64,000 nt of DNA. Origin: Branchiostoma belcheri (taxonomy: Eukaryota > Chordata > Leptocardii > Amphioxiformes > Branchiostomatidae). The translations under genes and the position numbers were made by a program. The stretch is taken from NCBI RefSeq assembly GCF_001625305.1, contig NW_017803842.1, positions 215,149-279,148 on the forward strand, given 5' to 3'. Shown here piece after piece: positions 34,501 through 44,959 of the stretch. The notes below the pieces were generated by a model, which was not told the DNA's origin, searched no databases, and saw nothing but the letters and a program-made list of their open reading frames with translations. Numbering within the stretch: the stretch's first letter is position 1; every line of letters begins with the position of its first letter.

Positions 34501-37500
34501 CAAAAGACTATATTGTCACTGTGACTGACCCTTACGGGAACGATTGTGGGACAAATGACGTGATGACTTGTCTTTGTTACTGATATACTTTATACTTTAT
34601 ATTATCATTAATAATGTTCTGAGTTACTTATTTCGACCAACATTATTAGCATTATTGTCCGGTGTTTAACAGGTGACAGACGTGGCCCTGGACCGTACAG
34701 CCGTGGAGCTTCGCGGCAGCCAAAAAAGCGACAAGGCCATCCACGTCACGTCAGATGAAGAGATCGTGATGTACGTTTTTTTTCTTCTAGAAAATCACTT
34801 TAAACGATACACAGGTTTAAAAGATAAATGTGAGATGACAAATATCACAAACAGGTGAGCACGAATACGGTCACGGGCGGCCACATTGGAACTGAAACGA
34901 TTCAGAAATGTTTCGATACAGAAATTTCTTGCTTACAGCAAAATTTGGAGCTCACATCAAAATTTGTTGCTTCTTTTATATCATAAGAGAATAAATGACT
35001 TCCACGTAGCAACATGAAACAGTAGAACAGAATGCAATTGTTTTCTTATCAAAATGCTTAGAATGTACAGTTTACAGCATGAAGGAAAGCCAAAGATGAT
35101 CGTAAGTGAAGAGCGGTAATGAAAGACTGTTTCGCATTGACACCCACAGTTACGGAGTGTTTGCTGAACTTGCCTCTTCCGACGCCTACCTGGCCCTCCC
35201 GACAGACGTGTTGGGGACCGAGTACTTCGCCGCCTGTGCGACGGTCCGACGCTCGTGGGCCGAAGAGGGCTTTACGGACTTGCCAAGCGGTAAGAATTTT
35301 ACTTCATTTTTACCTTTCGCCAAGATGTCTTCATAGCTGAGTGTGTGTGTGTGTGTCACTAAGAAGTTTCACTCAACAATCTACCATTGCTTTCGATTTT
35401 CCCTGTGGTGCTTTCTCGTCATCTTTTGTGTCCTTGATCTTTATTGCAGAGTTTGGGGTCGTCGGCGTCTACGACGGTACAACTGTCACCATCAACCCTA
35501 CCCAAGCCGTGACGTTCGGCGGGAGCAGCTACCCCGCGGGTCAGGACTTCACGGTCAGCCTGGACCGGTTTGAAACGCTTCAGGTAAGAATACCCCACTG
35601 CTGTTCCATTCGAGTTGGACATAGGATGAGGACTTCGGTTTCTCGTAGCCTCCACCACTCTTTCCTATAGGAATACGGATCTTATAGCATTTGGCAAAAG
35701 CAGAGTAAAATGAGCCAGGCGAGTCAGTCCGCGGAACGTTGATTCTTTCCCTTCCTTACTGCAACCCCAAGGCAGCCAAACTCCCCTGACAAATATTCTT
35801 CCCATACATACATTGTAGCTGGCGTATTCATCTGGTGGAGATATATATAATAGGTTTCTTTCCTCTCCCAGCACACGCTACCGTTATTTCTATACCGGTT
35901 TTCATGTATAATGTTGTAGATAATCGTATGTATGATTATGATGTGTTCTGCAGCTCAGAGTTGCTGAAACAGCCTCAGAATGCAATCAGCATTTCTTCAT
36001 TCCATTCCAGCGAAGAGTAGCACAACTAGTTTTCTTGATGGATCTTATATTTTCCATTCCAATTTGCTTTTGAGTCTGTTTTCAGGGCACGTCGTAGTGC
36101 CTTAGGTTACTAGTAAAAGATAAAATTAACTGTCCCTGCAGGTACAATCGACCGAAGACCTGACCGGGTCCAGGATCACATCCAGCCATCCGGTGTCCGT
36201 GCTGAGCGGAAACCTGTTCACCGTGGTAGGGAACAATCAGCAAGGGTCTGGCGACCACATTGTGGAGATGATCCCACCCGTGGACACCTGGGGAAAGGAG
36301 TTCGTCACCGCCCCGCTGGCAAAAAGGACCGCTGGCGACATCTTCCGCATTGTGGCCGCCAGAGACAACACACAGGTAGGCTCCATCAGGCTGGACCAAC
36401 AGGTTAGGAGTTCGAAGGAGATCACCATATGCATTTGTCTACAAGGTCTACAACCAGGAGTTCTCAAACCGAGTCTCAAGCGCTGGAAAAATCAACTCTA
36501 GGTCCATTAAGATACAGTTTACAAACAGCAGATGATAACTTCAGACAGAGGGCGCTTCTGGCCTCCGTGAAGCACTAAGGCAGGTACAATGTAGGCAGGC
36601 AGGGTCTAAACTGGTTATCCTTACTCAACAAAGAAATGTCTATGATCTGTCTCTCAATAGACCGATCAAAGTCAGTACGGAATGCGTAGAAAAGGACAAT
36701 TGAAAAGGTATAATTCAGCCTAAAGGTTTGGATTCAGAGTCTAAAAAGTCAAGTACCTTGTCACTAATGCTTTTATGCTTATTCTAAAGGTCACTGTTAC
36801 CGGTCGAACTCCGAGGAATCTAAACGCAGGGGAATTCTGGGAATTTGAGGCTGATTCAAACGAGTACTTGCACGTGACCTCCGACGAACCAGTACTGTTG
36901 GCGCAATACAGGTGTGAGCAGGCGGACATTTTGTCATGCCAGTTGTTAATCTATTCCTTGTTTGGCGTGAAACTCCTGCACCATTCTTGGGGGGGGGGGG
37001 GGTACGGGCTCTGAATAATCTATTTGAATTGTGGCTTCTGTTGCTTCTGTGTAGTAAAACAGCATCTGCCGACAACACGGACACCGACCCGTTCCTCCTG
37101 ATCATCCCTCCTGTGGCCCAGTTTGAGGCAGATTACACATTTTCAACGATCGACCTCCTCGTAACCGGCACCTCAACCACGCATCACGTGAATCTGGTCA
37201 TTCAGTAAGCTGTCGTCTTTTTCTTTGTCTTTCTGTGGCGCGCGTGTTTATGTGTTAAACTTTGTTTCTGTGTTTGGGTGTGTGTATGTGTGTGCGCGTG
37301 CGTCTGTGTGTGTTTTTAGCGTGCGTAGTCCAGTGGTTAGTGACCCTGCAACGGGACCGAGAGGTTGGAAGTTCGAGTCCTGGCTGTTGTCACGCTCACC
37401 CAACAATCGGCAACATACATGTTACTGAAAAGTGGCGCAGTCCTTAGGACTGTGGTCTACTGTTCTTTGTGCAGTTGAAAAGAGCTGGGGGAAGCGGGTT

Positions 37501-40500
37501 CCCGGTACAATGAACCTGTAAATATTGTAGACGGCGCGTCTATCTTCTCTGTCACAAGATATTAAGAATAGCTCTTCAGTGAGGTGAGACTGGATTGAGG
37601 TCACTTTCCTTCCTGTTACCTGGTAGTTCCATAGAACTGTTAAAGTTTGGCATAAGTGGCCATCTGATGTTCTACCGAGGATACATCAATCAATATTCCA
37701 GAAGGAGACTGGTGACTGACATCCTTCTGTTCACAGGTCGGCTGACATAGCTGGTCTCTTATTTGATGGACAACCGTTGCCAGGCAGCACCGTTTGGCAT
37801 CCCGTGCCGGGGACTAACTACGAGGCCACTGACCTGACTATCTCGGCAGGCACCCATACAGCAAGTCACGCTTCCCCCATCGCAACCTTCGGTCTCTTCA
37901 GGTGGGATCTTAGACTAGTGATCATTGGTTCGAATGTTTTGCCAGGCTTGGAAAATGTTGGTACTAACTGATGACAAAATCACATAAGGAGAATGGAGCT
38001 TGATGGGCACAGCTTGCGGCACCCTGAGCTGGTGGTTAGTGAGCTTGCCCTGTGTTATGACCTTCCAAGCTTCCAAGGATTATTTATAACATCCACACAT
38101 CACAAAGTCCATTGACTCAGGCCATGCAGGTACATGGGTACCGAGTATCAGACCTCGGAAGCCAGGGTCCCTATGTCTGGGAAGGGGCACACCTGAATAA
38201 TAGTTGATAGTGTGGGCTGGGCTTCATCTTTTTTTACTTTTTTTTAAAGGCAAGCAGTTATCATATGGCCTGACGATTACTACCTGGAAGGTCTACAGCC
38301 CTGTTTTACATGTCATCTTTATCGTCTCCCTAGCTATGGCTACACACTTCTGGAGGCGTATGGCTACCCAGGCGGCCTCCGGCTGGCCCAGATCTCCGCA
38401 CCCTGCACCACCACCCAGACCGTCACAAATGACCGTGTGGACAACGACTGCGACGGGCGAGTGGACGAAGAGCTGCTGGACGGCATCGACAATGACGGCG
38501 ACGGACTGATCGACGAAGACCTCGCCAGTGGTGAGTGTCATCTAAAAAAGATCAAGGTAGTCCCATAGCAGACTTAGCGGCCCTTTTGAGGCAGTAGCTT
38601 TGTGAAGTGCCTCAATTACCTGGGACAGCGTCTTAGCCAGGCTCCTGACCTTCTCATCTCTTGCCAGCCTGCCTGGCTCGGAAGTTTTGTTGTTGTTCAA
38701 CAGCGAACACAGGTCAGGTAGATGCGTATCAAATCGTTGGGTGGGTGGAACTGCACTGTGTTAACTTTGTATGTACTACGTTTATGTTTGAAATACATCT
38801 GAACATTTCTTGTCATGAACTGCAGTTTGCGGCGCCACCGATGTTGTTTTTGTAATTGACCGATCTTCTAGCATTGGGATGTCCAACTTCAACCTCGCCA
38901 AGGAGTTTGTCGCAGAGGCCCTCCAATGCTTCAACGACCGCGGTGTGCAAGTCGGGGTGAGTGCCGATTATAAATATCAAAGTTTATGGCAAATTATTTT
39001 GTATTACACAACATAGACTGCGGATTGCGGCTAGGGGATTAAGTGTAAGTTCACTGTTCAGAGTGGAGTGCGAATTAACGTGGACAGCACCAGCACACTC
39101 TGACATGCTGGAGTTGTCATTACAATAATGTTGGGCATCAAAGAGAAGAAGAATACATAAACATAAGACTACAAAACACTGGGGTGGACACTCTAGCAAA
39201 TCACTTATTTCAGTCAAAAAAGAATACAAATCATTAACAAATAATAAAACAGCAAATGGGTGTTCCAGAATACAATGTACATAACAGGTAAAACTGGATG
39301 AATGTGTAAAATTAAATGATTTTTGGAGGCATTAGTCAGGTGTAAACCATTTTGTGTCTACAAAGTAATTTTCAGTCGCAGTCAAAATATGTCTATTGGT
39401 AATTCTCAACTCAACTCAATCCCCGTGACACAGATTGGTTATATCCTGTATGACTGCGTGCCTGAGAAGATCATTTCTCTGGGGACGTACACATCTGACA
39501 ACGCTGTCCTGCCTGGCATCATCCTGAACCAGATGCAGTATGGAGGCCGTAAACGAACCTACCTGGCTATCCGTTACATGAAGGACACAGTAAGACCACT
39601 GCTTCACAAAACTCTGGAATCGTATCCAATCAGCATGATAACAATTACGGACTCTGAAGTGCTTTCAAATTGTTGAATACAAACTTTATGTTCTAGGTGG
39701 TACTCCTTCTCCTGTTGCTGCTCTTTATTGCAAGTGATGTGTTATGTGATGATAAAGATTTATAATGATTAAAAATAATTCGCATGGACTATTTCTATTG
39801 GTGAGTACATTTTGTACATACATCACTGGCCTTTCTGGAGCCATTGGTGAAATTAGTCAATAACATGTAGATTCGTAGGTATTGAAATGTTACAGTAGAC
39901 AAGTGTATGAAGTGTAGATTTAATCATGGTTTTGTTTTGTTTTTTTAGTCCGATTTCCGCAACGGGGCTGCTCGCGCTGCTGTCATCCTGACAAACGGAG
40001 TACAGGTACGCAAATTATTATTTATTCAGGAGAAGCCCAAATCAGGCTGCAGACCGCTTTTCACTGAGCTCATGAGGAAGGGGTAACTCATGCTAACACA
40101 AGCTATTTGCTATGATCTTGGTAGACCACAGGTGACCAGGTAGCTGAGGCTGACTTGGCGAGGACCGCGGGGATTGAGCTGTACTCCGTGGCTATTGGAA
40201 GGAGCAATTTCGTGGACAGCATTGCGCTTGACGACATCGCCGGGAGTGCCACCAATGTGTTCGACACCAGCGACCCCTGCGCACTCGCTAACCGCATCCT
40301 GGATGACCTGTCCTGCAGTAAGTATATCCAGTAAAACACTGGGGTCTATTTTAACCAAAACCGACGGTGCTTTAAGCTCACATATTCAGAACCTATTAAA
40401 AAAGGAATCCATCCTGACCAGGAAGTTTGTGAGCAGTCTGACCAGAGAAAGTCCACGCCTACCATACAAATCTAATTTTGAGTTAAATTGGAGTCAAAAT

Positions 40501-40871
40501 TGACAGTCCCCTGAACCACGTATCAAGAATACACCTGGACCACATTGACCACCTGCCTGCAGGGTGAAAAGCACTAAAATGTGGCATAGATGATGATGAT
40601 GATGAAATTTTGTGTAAAACTATAATCTCTAACACTGTGATGCATGGGCGATCATTTTGAGCAGAAAGTTTAATTACTGTGACAGTCTTTCTTTCCTCAT
40701 AAGAAACCTGATCTTCCTGAACATCCCATTTTCAGAATTTCACTGTTGACAGGCAATGAACGGAATATATTAAGTTACTTCCGCGTGATGTATTTGATGA
40801 AATGAAACTAATCACCAGTACGGCTTTCTAATACTCACGCATGCTGTCTTTCTTTCTTTCTGACAGCCTAA
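31523..40871 (+). CDS. secreted IgGFc-binding-like / vWA domain protein
   Basis: Fifteen exons join without frame conflict to 672 residues: 31523-31589, 33960-34129, 34673-34770, 35150-35289, 35450-35583, 36142-36375, 36790-36911, 37055-37204, 37737-37901, 38334-38530, 38826-38956, 39434-39589, 39949-40005, 40125-40317, 40867-40871. Order: signal peptide (1-22); a domain resembling the N-terminal part of IgGFc-binding protein (to about residue 450; blocks SDEEIVIYG, LPTDVLGTEY, DLTGSRITSSHPVSVLSG, GDIFRIVAARDNTQ); an Asp-rich loop segment (DNDCDG, DNDGDGLIDED); a vWA domain (DVVFVIDRSSSIG to the C-terminus). No membrane segment follows, so it is probably secreted, perhaps a mucosal or matrix protein; function is not known. 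Introns are GT-AG except intron 2 (GC-AG). Confidence 0.85.
31800..32060 (+). repeat. 31-base minisatellite in intron 1
   Basis: About eight units of CTGAAGAGAGCCACAAGTCG with GTCCTGGCAAA, starting at 31818, 31849, 31880, 31911 and so on, with exact 31-base spacing. Because 31 is not a multiple of three, long minus-strand frames here are artefacts. Confidence 0.9.
32300..32377 (+). repeat. (ATATG)n microsatellite
   Basis: About 15 five-base units (TGATA phase), with a few GGATA variants. Confidence 0.9.
33044..33395 (-). mobile_element. non-LTR reverse transcriptase C-terminal fragment, frameshifted
   Basis: On the minus strand one frame gives GCKGKRGRPRNT and the next gives KMGIGWNDVKAIAVDRGARR then ATGKCSNWHGSR. 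Together these are the 'GRPR.TW...W.DV...A.DR..WR...LCATG' end found in Jockey/RTE-type ORF2 proteins, with one frameshift. It sits in intron 1 of the IgGFc/vWA gene in the opposite direction. Confidence 0.6.
33960..34129 (+). CDS. IgGFc/vWA gene exon 2
   Basis: Acceptor TGTTTTCAG. Encodes GVRDNRGTEFILTFTENFQR, ...LFITTQSATTDVTITLPATG, YTTTVTATNGQ. Homology and phase place the exon end at CAG 34129, where the donor is GC (CAG|GCTAGT). Reading on meets TGA at 34199. Confidence 0.8.
34673..34770 (+). CDS. IgGFc/vWA gene exon 3
   Basis: Acceptor TTTAACAG, donor GAT|GTACGT. Encodes VTDVALDRTAVELRGSQKSD KAIHVTSDEEIV plus two bases. Joined to exon 4 it reads DEEIVIYGVF, the conserved IgGFc-domain block. 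Confidence 0.88.
35150..35289 (+). CDS. IgGFc/vWA gene exon 4
   Basis: Acceptor ACCCACAG, donor AGCG|GTAAGA. Encodes YGVFAELASSDAYLALPTDV LGTEYFAACATVRRSWAEEG F. 'LPTDVLGTEY' is the signature block of the IgGFc-binding N-terminal domain. Confidence 0.92.
35450..35583 (+). CDS. IgGFc/vWA gene exon 5
   Basis: Acceptor TATTGCAG, donor CAG|GTAAGA. Encodes FGVVGVYDGTTVTINPTQAV... to LDRFETLQ: the 'G(V/A).DGTTVTI' strand pair of the domain. Confidence 0.92.
36142..36375 (+). CDS. IgGFc/vWA gene exon 6
   Basis: Acceptor CCCTGCAG, donor CAG|GTAGGC, 78 codons. Encodes DLTGSRITSSHPVSVLSGN, then HIVEMIPPVDTWGKEFVTAP and GDIFRIVAARDNTQ. This is the best-conserved part of the IgGFc-like domain. Confidence 0.94.
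36790..36911 (+). CDS. IgGFc/vWA gene exon 7
   Basis: Acceptor TTCTAAAG, donor ACAG|GTGTGA. Encodes VTVTGRTPRNLNAGEFWEFE ...LHVTSDEPVLLAQY. It resembles exon 3 (IHVTSDEEIVIY), which suggests an internal domain repeat. Confidence 0.88.
37055..37204 (+). CDS. IgGFc/vWA gene exon 8
   Basis: Acceptor TGTGTAG, donor CA|GTAAGC. Encodes SKTASADNTDTDPFLLIIPP VAQFEADYTFSTIDLL then VTGTSTTHHVNLVIQ. Confidence 0.85.
37318..37530 (+). mobile_element. tRNA-derived SINE
   Basis: A pol III promoter is visible: A box GCGTAGTCCAGTGGTTAGTG and B box GAAGTTCGAGTCCTGG about 30 bases on, at tRNA spacing. A non-tRNA body and simple tail follow. It lies in intron 8 of the IgGFc/vWA gene, in the same orientation. 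The head does not fold as a complete tRNA (acceptor arm weak), so it is not a functional tRNA gene. Confidence 0.65.
37737..37901 (+). CDS. IgGFc/vWA gene exon 9
   Basis: Acceptor TTCACAG, donor TTCAG|GTGGGA. Encodes SADIAGLLFDGQPLPGSTVW HPVPGTNYEATDLTISAGTH then ASPIATFGLF: the 'G...DG......W..V.G..Y....L..G.H......FG...G(Y)' end of the IgGFc-like domain. Confidence 0.9.
38334..38530 (+). CDS. IgGFc/vWA gene exon 10 (Asp-rich calcium loops)
   Basis: Acceptor CTCCCTAG, donor AGTG|GTGAGT. Encodes YGYTLLEAYGYPGGLRLAQI, closing the IgGFc-like domain. Then come VDNDCDGRVDEE and IDNDGDGLIDED, Asp/Asn/Gly loops of the EF-hand-like or MopE/thrombospondin-3 kind, likely to bind calcium. Confidence 0.92.
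38826..38956 (+). CDS. IgGFc/vWA gene exon 11 (vWA start, MIDAS)
   Basis: Acceptor AACTGCAG, donor GGG|GTGAGT. Encodes CGATDVVFVIDRSSSIGMSN FNLAKEFVAEAL. The DxSxS metal-binding motif of vWA (DRSSS) is intact. Confidence 0.94.
39434..39589 (+). CDS. IgGFc/vWA gene exon 12 (vWA)
   Basis: Acceptor GACACAG, donor ACA|GTAAGA. Encodes IGYILYDCVPEKIISLGTYT ...MQYGGRKRTYLAIRYMKDT. The Thr of the 'YGG..T....I' block is the expected second MIDAS ligand. Confidence 0.93.
39949..40005 (+). CDS. IgGFc/vWA gene exon 13 (vWA)
   Basis: Acceptor TTTTTTAG, donor CAG|GTACGC. Encodes SDFRNGAARAAVILTNGVQ. The usual 'LTDG' third MIDAS ligand Asp is Asn here. Confidence 0.9.
40125..40317 (+). CDS. IgGFc/vWA gene exon 14 (vWA end)
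   Basis: Acceptor TTGGTAG, donor TGCA|GTAAGT. Encodes TTGDQVAEADLARTAGIELY SVAIGRSNFVDSIALDDIAG ...DDLSC. Typical end of a vWA fold. Confidence 0.92.
40867..40871 (+). CDS. IgGFc/vWA gene terminal exon 15 (one residue and stop)
   Basis: The pyrimidine-rich acceptor TTTCTTTCTTTCTGACAG is followed by CCTAA. This completes ACC-TAA after exon 14, so the protein ends DDLSCT. If the last intron is retained, the frame instead ends seven codons into it. Moderate support only. Confidence 0.5.
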
Positions 40872-43800
40872 GACCAAAGTGAGAAACACAACTCACCAAT
40901 GACAGTCTGACAAATGCAAGGCTCACTCGGACGCTTCATTTTGGTCAGGGGGGGAGGAAGGGCTAATGTAGTTTTTTAAAAAAAGGTAATGATTACTACG
41001 GATGACACTAAGGCCATTAGGTTGACAAGATTTAGGCTTATTTGTCAAGTGCCAACAGCCTTAAACAAGTTCTATTTTGAGGATTGAAGCAAAATTCATT
41101 GTAAGAAATACACGTGTAACCCCCTGGTTTACCATTGCTTAACAAGTCATATTTATTTACTATCCAACATTTTCAAATCAAAAGCTTATAAGTTCCATTG
41201 TATCTGGACACCTAGAAGGGTGACTTGTATGAAAAAAACATGAAATTGGAGTTATTTTTGGGCTCATTGAATTTGTCAGGATCACTAAAGGCCTGGCTTT
41301 TACTCAGTAAGAAGAATGACATTCGCTTTGCCTGCAAATTAAAGGTCAGACATATTTACTTCAGCATAATTTGTAGACTAAATTGAGGTCAAAAAGGTTT
41401 AGTGTGCTGCACGAAAAGTCTAGAAAAAAAACCCCAGAGTGTAGATGACTTTGAACCCCCATCACTGTTAATTACAAAAAACGGAGAGAACTTACTAATA
41501 GTTCCTCAGGACAATTTGCGTATTATCTACCCAATTTTTGGCTTCCACATTCTCTCTTTGTGATGATGTGCAATGCTATTATTAAACAATCAAACAACAT
41601 TATTGATCAAACAATGTTAGCATTTCAGGAAGAATCCCATTTTCCTGGTATCAACAGATGAAACAACCCATGGCCCACGTTATTAAGAAGTGACCCATAT
41701 TTGGTAATTATAATAAAACAAACCACGATTAGCCGCTTATTAACCCTTTTTGACTTCCCTGCTAGACTATATGGTTATAAACCATTAAGATTCAGAGTCA
41801 AGCAAGTAAATTTTATGGATGGCATCCTCCGCAGAGTCTAAATAGGGCAAAAAAACAAGGTTCCTACATTTTCAAATTTTGACATCATAAACCTTGTTAA
41901 ACAAGAAATAATACATGCAACGCTACCTATATTGTGCTACGTATATTGCCAACTATAAAAGTTTCCAATCATTGTACAAATGGTTTTGATTCGGTGAACA
42001 TGACATAATTATACAATTTTGTAAAAGGAATGAAATGCATCCCTGCATAAAAGTAAAAGACAAACAATAGATCAGAGCCATGTCTCCTCTCTTCATATTT
42101 ATCTGCCATTCACACTTCGGCATGGCAACAGACATCTTTGCCCATTGTCAGCATGTTGATCACTTTCAGAGAGCAACAAAATTTCTTTCTTTCACCTCCA
42201 AAATATGGTGAAATGCACGCGCTGATGTCATTAATAAAAAATTACTTGTTGTGGCCCTATATTAAGGACAGAGTTCATTATTCAAGAATGTCTTTTTTGC
42301 TTCTACGCTACTGGTGAGGCAACGCTTAGCAGGGCATTGATGGTGCTGCTGCATAATCCTATTTAACGCTTGTTAGCTAAAACATCTAGAAGCACTGTAG
42401 TGATGAACCAAGGTAACCTAGAAACTTAAAACCTTAAGGACCAGAGTAATTCAAGACACGTTGATAAGTAAGATAAAGAACCTATCACATCCTTTTAACT
42501 TTCCCATGATCTTTTTTGGAATTATCATATTACCACCAAAGGTATCAAGAAATAAATCATAATGGAAATGCCTTTTTCTAAGATCAAAACTGTTTTAGAA
42601 CATAAAGGAATTGAAATCCCTTTTAATCCCTATTATTCCCTTTTATTCATTCGGTACACCAGTACAACAGCTTGAATTATTCTTAACCTTGACCTTATGA
42701 TATACCGCGTTGACTATGTAAAGAGATCATTGCGAATTATGATTTTATTTTGCTTTTAAGTAATGCATTAGAAGCCCATACACTGCAAAAGGTCTGTGCT
42801 AGTGGTAATTACTTTAATAGGTAATATCTCAATAAAGTAGCAGTAAATACACATGTATAATCCGCCTTCAAAAATCTATCCACCAGTTACTTACATGTTC
42901 AGTTTAAGCAACATCACTGATGATAAAATGTAATGCCTTAAAGTTATATTTTATCTGTATAATCACAAATGACGAAACACCAGAAGTGTGATGTAGTGAT
43001 TACACACTGTTCGTACATATACACAGTGATAAGTTTATGCCTCCATTATGACTCCATTAAAAACCTTGAGAGAACGTTGACAGAAACCTGAACCAAGAGA
43101 AACCCTGGGCACCTAGAGACCAGTCTAGCGAGACAATAGACATTAAACAAAGACAACAACAACATCCATTATTCAATATGTTATGGAAGATGCAAAACTG
43201 TAAAACTTCGACAGGGTTTAAAGAAAAAAAGAAAGAAAATATAATCATTCACCACAGACCTTGGCAAAATGTAGAGCAAATTGCAAGCTTGAGGTGGCCA
43301 ATAAATGGTGATGGAAAAGCCAAGATCTTTGTCTTTGTTTTCTTTATGAATAAGTCAATGGTTTTGTCAGCATATGAGATAGCTGGTGTGTGATAATTGA
43401 TATTGCCAGGATAAAAAAAGGATTACAACTATTATTTAAAACTTTACTTTAGCTTTAAGATACTTTCAAATGGCAGTTGCCATGACTTTCTTCAGCTCTG
43501 ACAGGGTCGTCACTGATCTGTAAGTTATTAAGGTCACAGGTAACCTGAATGAATAATGGAGGTTATTATGTTTACCTTCGCATATTAAAGGGAAACGTAA
43601 CATCAAAACAACCTGTATCAGTGATGAACAAGACTGGCAATAAAAAAATCATTGAGGCAGTAATCACACAAAACATCACCATCATCACACATTAAGACTT
43701 ATAAAAAAAAACGAAAAAAAAACGACCAGCATTATGTAGTTACATTAGGCTTGCCGTGCCCAATATAAGGGAAGCCTCCGCGTGCTATCCCCAAAGTGTT

Positions 43801-44179
43801 AGCTATCGTCTTCACAAAGCAACATCTAAAGGAGCCCGTATCAGCTATATATGTTTGAGCCAATCATTCTTTATACATGGTAATTGCATTGGCGGAATTT
43901 TTAGAATATTTCCAACTTGACCGCAGTACTATGCCAAAGGCTCCACCCCTAAGGAGTCGCCAAAAAGTCTATGGTGAAATGGAAAATTAAGTGGAATAAA
44001 GAGACTTAATGTGATTTTCTAAGTTAAAAGTAGTCATTTCACAGGTACCCAGGTTAACACATTTCTATCCTATAATCCACTCAATAAAATTAGTTGCATT
44101 GCATGATGTTATGGTTATTCAGAGTTGCCTGGGGATGTTTTTCCATCACACTAATAATACTATCATTTCATATCATTAG

Positions 44180-44269
44180 GTGTGTCCTGAGGGTCGGCTG
44201 TCCGATCTGGGAGAAACCTATAATGAGGACTCAGCAAACCAGTTGACTTTAAGACGCAGAAGGAAATGA
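44180..44269 (+). CDS. exon-like piece with tyrosine motif and stop
   Basis: After acceptor ATATCATTAG, phase 0 reads VCPEGRLSDLGETYNEDSAN QLTLRRRRK then TGA. It looks like a basic cytoplasmic tail end. No upstream exon of matching phase was found (the vWA gene's exon 14 leaves phase 1). Confidence 0.2.
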   Translation: MCPEGRLSDLGETYNEDSANQLTLRRRRK

Positions 44270-44750
44270 AGACAGCAAAGCAGTGAGAGAAGACAGTGGG
44301 CACAATTGTGAGTATAGTTTATTTGTTCAGCAACACACACATGCCTACATTTCTAAGCCTGGGTGGCATCCGATTTGTAATGGCTACTTTGCAAATTGGA
44401 TGGCATCCAGGCTAATACATTTCTATCCTATAATCCACTCATCCAGTCACTTAAAGCTTGCATTGCTTCTAATTACACGGTATGTCACACTTTTCTAGAC
44501 TCCTTTTTATATCTTAAAACAATCAGTCCCACGAAAGAGGTTACAGTATCTCCAGTATAACCGCCTTGGCCCTGCAATTGTCATTTGAGATACAGCACGT
44601 CATACTTTTTGCAATGCTTTGGACCTTTAAAGACAACATTTAGCTACAATTTAACTGTCATATACTTGCATGTCGTGTGATATGATATGATATGCATTAG
44701 AGGCCAATTGCTGTTGTCAATACAGTGACTTTTGTTTCTCTGTCTTTAAG

Positions 44751-44792
44751 ATGAGGACCCAGAGACCGGACTATGTGAATGAAGATGGGGAG
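44751..44792 (+). CDS. 42-base microexon-like piece (RPDYVNEDGE)
   Basis: Strong pyrimidine tract and acceptor (TTTCTCTGTCTTTAAG) and donor GAG|GTGTGA frame 14 codons, MRTQRPDYVNEDGE, symmetrical phase 0. YVNE fits the pYxN pattern bound by GRB2-type SH2 domains. Orphan; could belong to an unseen receptor gene. Confidence 0.25.
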
Positions 44793-44959
44793 GTGTGAGT
44801 ATCATCATTGTGAACACAAGGCAACACTCCCACCTGCTTTCAAGTTCACATATTTGCATTTCTCTCTGAGGGTCTGGATGTCTTTTTCGTGAGAAGCCGT
44901 TCAGCCTTGTCGCAAAATGTAACTGGCCACTTCAATTCCACATTATTTGTTATCCTTAA

